Assembly (NCBI GenBank): GCA_023429375.1
Contig: JAEYVY010000008.1
Coordinates: 11,543 to 75,542, forward strand
DNA length: 64,000 nt
DNA from: Bacteroidota bacterium
Lineage (GTDB): Bacteria; Bacteroidota; Bacteroidia; Bacteroidales; Tannerellaceae
Reading direction: 5' to 3'
Positions 62,240 to 64,000 of this stretch are shown piece after piece. The position numbers and the translations under genes were made by a program. Position 1 is the stretch's first letter, and each line of letters opens with the position of its first letter. The notes beneath the pieces are model-generated. The model did not search any database, was not told where the DNA came from, and was given only the letters and a program-made list of their open reading frames with translations.

Positions 62240-63805
62240 ATGGCTCAAGAAGTCTCGGATACTGCTACATATGAGGTTAATTCAAACTTCAATCTGAAGT
62301 CGAATTTACTTTATGATGCAACAGCTACGTTTAATTTGGGCGCTGAATTTCGATTAAACGATCGTTGGAGTTTGGATATTCCATTCAGCTACAATCCGTT
62401 CACATTTTCAAATAACCGAAAATGGAAACATTTTCTTGTACAGCCTGAATTGCGCTGGTGGAAGAATGAAACATTTGAAGGTCAGTTTTGGGGAATACAT
62501 ACGCATTATGGAATATATAATGTAGCTGCATTGCCTAGTGGGCCATTCTCACAGAATATGAAAAATAACCGTTATGAAGGGTCATTGATTGGTGCAGGTG
62601 TGAGTTATGGGTATCGTTGGAATATATCACAAAGATGGGGGATGGAAGCTACCATAGGTGTAGGATATGCCTATCTGGATCATAATAAATACCCATGTGT
62701 TAAATGTGGTCAAGATTTAGGAAATCGAAACAAGCATTATTTCGGACCAACCAAAATAGGCCTTTCTTTAATCTATTCGTTTGGTGGCATGAAGAAGCAA
62801 GTTATTCCGTCATCTGTTAGTCCGACAATAGTTCCGATTCCGGAACCGATTATTGCTGCTCCTTACGTTCCACAACTGACTGCAAGTTTTGTTATCCCAG
62901 AAGCAGAAACAGTAAAGGTAAGAAGTGAATCTGGTAAAGCATATTTGGATTATCCAGTAGGTAAGGCCGTAATTGATATTAATTATAAAGCGAATGAATC
63001 AGAATTACAACGGATCTACACATTGATAGATGATATATACAATGATCCGGATGCTTCAATTACTAACATTGAGATTACAGGGTTTGCATCGCCTGAAGGT
63101 GGTTCGGAACTCAACAGACAATTATCAGAAAAACGAGCGTACGCTCTTCAAGATCATTTGCGTGTAAAATATAGTTTTTCAGATGAACTGATTACAGTAA
63201 ATGGCGCAGGAGAAGATTGGGAAACATTAGAAAATTTGATTAATGAGTCTGATGTTGAGTTGAAAGATACAATATTAGAGATTATACAAAGCGAAAATAC
63301 TGACGATCAAAAAGAAAAACGGTTAGCTAGTTTAGGACGTGTGTATAGTGATATAAAGAAAAACTATTTTCCACAGCTTCGTCGTTCAGATTATGCATTA
63401 TATTATACCGTTTTACCTTTTACGATAGAAAAAGGTAAAGAAATATTTAAAACTAAACCATCTGCATTGTCACTAAATGAGCTATTTCTGATTGCAAATA
63501 CTTATGAAGTGGGAAGTTCAGCATATAATGAAGTGTTCGAAACAGCAGCACAACTCTATCCCGACAATGATGTGGCAAATTTAAATGCATGTGCAAATGC
63601 TCTTAATCGTGGAGATTTAACATCTGCCCGTAAATATATATCAAAGGTTAAACAACCATCTGCTACATATTACAATAATCGAGGGATGTTATTTGCAATG
63701 GAAGGTGAGTGGGAAAAAGCAGAGGTTGATTTCAAAAAAGCCGTACAAATCGGTGGGGATAGCAATGCCACTCATAATATGGAGGAATTGAATAAGAGGA
63801 ATTAA
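62240..63805 (+). CDS. DUF3575/OmpA-domain protein with TPR tail; signal peptide out of frame
   Basis: 521 residues from ATG 62240. First part (about 15-190) is a DUF3575-type beta-barrel (NLKSNLLYDATATFNLGAEFRLNDRWSL, QPELRWW); then an OmpA-like domain (about 245-390: NEIEITGFASPEGG-type segment, here ITNIEITGFASPEGGSELNRQLSEKRA), then TPR-like repeats (about 450-515). Such genes sit in fimbria clusters. The natural start is probably ATG 62181, giving a signal peptide (MNFMKKTVLFFMPLLLS) that reads into this frame as SFFSMAQEVS if the T7 run at 62231-62237 had eight T. As written, the product lacks a signal peptide. Confidence 0.85.
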   Translation: MAQEVSDTATYEVNSNFNLKSNLLYDATATFNLGAEFRLNDRWSLDIPFSYNPFTFSNNRKWKHFLVQPELRWWKNETFEGQFWGIHTHYGIYNVAALPSGPFSQNMKNNRYEGSLIGAGVSYGYRWNISQRWGMEATIGVGYAYLDHNKYPCVKCGQDLGNRNKHYFGPTKIGLSLIYSFGGMKKQVIPSSVSPTIVPIPEPIIAAPYVPQLTASFVIPEAETVKVRSESGKAYLDYPVGKAVIDINYKANESELQRIYTLIDDIYNDPDASITNIEITGFASPEGGSELNRQLSEKRAYALQDHLRVKYSFSDELITVNGAGEDWETLENLINESDVELKDTILEIIQSENTDDQKEKRLASLGRVYSDIKKNYFPQLRRSDYALYYTVLPFTIEKGKEIFKTKPSALSLNELFLIANTYEVGSSAYNEVFETAAQLYPDNDVANLNACANALNRGDLTSARKYISKVKQPSATYYNNRGMLFAMEGEWEKAEVDFKKAVQIGGDSNATHNMEELNKRN

Positions 63806-63885
63806 TTCAAGAATATTAGGTTGTTAAATAAAAATAGACAATATATTATTTTATCGTTAAATTATAAATTATAAATTTTAAATTT

Positions 63886-64000
63886 ATGAAGATTAAAAAT
63901 TTGGTTTTAGCAGGGTTGTTTGTTATAGGTATGGCATCATGTGGGAGTGATGATATTATTGACGGCCCAAATGTTGGTAATCCTTTGGATGGTTACTTGT
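63886..64000 (+). CDS. partial lipoprotein, likely fimbrial subunit or anchor (cut by the window end)
   Basis: The visible 38 residues start MKIKNLVLAGLFVIGMASC, a signal peptide with lipobox MASC (Cys19), followed by GSDDIIDGPNVGNPLDGYL. Following a DUF3575/OmpA gene by 80 bp, a fimbrillin-type product is the best guess, because these subunits are made as lipoproteins. Too little is present to assign a family. Confidence 0.6.
   Translation, partial: MKIKNLVLAGLFVIGMASCGSDDIIDGPNVGNPLDGYL

Overview
The window is chromosomal DNA of a Bacteroidales bacterium, most likely Bacteroides or a close relative (family Bacteroidaceae). The signs are SusC/SusD outer-membrane pairs, a hybrid two-component regulator, a serine palmitoyltransferase-type enzyme, GldB, PepSY-like/two-component loci, DUF3575/OmpA fimbria-associated genes, and repeated use of the Bacteroidetes promoter box TAnnTTTG. 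Species cannot be named from sequence alone.

Layout. 1-3700: galactose operon on the minus strand (galM, FucP-type sugar transporter, galK). 3990-5165: ribosomal protein operon rpsF-rpsR-rplI with terminator. 5279-9122: cell-wall amidase, MCE/MlaD protein, dnaA. 9132-11188: DUF5020 outer-membrane protein plus AzgA-type purine permease. 11279-15838: metallophosphatase, rhodanese, ThuA protein, engB, GH43. 15843-21594: SusC-SusD-PepSY_TM operon that resembles an iron or siderophore uptake set. 21928: tRNA-Pro. 22114-27435: a decayed accessory island behind that tRNA, holding an ISAon1/ISL3-like insertion sequence with a broken transposase, a 5'-truncated umuC, lipoproteins, a split gene and a RusA resolvase remnant. 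27527-30156: small SPFH-related protein, LysR regulator, pirin. 30219: tRNA-Val. 30398-33962: two-component system with two secreted PepSY-like proteins. 34334-50807: mainly housekeeping genes (serine palmitoyltransferase, rmuC, tpx, FHA protein, fsr, metA, U32 peptidase, holB, Dabb, gldB, S9 peptidase, SPOR lipoprotein, WbuC cupin, malic enzyme). 51105-61473: a second SusC/SusD pair, a small secreted protein and a divergent hybrid two-component regulator. 62181-64000: start of a fimbria-like cluster, cut by the window end.

Most unusual points. (1) The hybrid two-component regulator at 57469-61473 has lost the phosphoacceptor His (Asn instead), the ATP-binding boxes and the receiver Asp (Glu instead), while keeping its sensor propeller and AraC-type DNA-binding domain. 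(2) The response-regulator operon and the downstream PepSY-like genes carry the same 18-bp motif (one mismatch) at exactly the same distance (11 bp) from their promoter boxes, which makes a strong candidate operator. (3) Three intergenic copies of a dispersed repeat built from CATCYYGATG-type palindromes lie at 12508, 28157 and 50918, all in the same orientation relative to flanking genes. (4) Two genes are split at 7-base homopolymers (about 26073 and 62231).

All calls rest on reading translated sequence and motifs; no database search was run. Promoter calls rest mainly on the -7 box TAnnTTTG, because the -33 element is weakly conserved.
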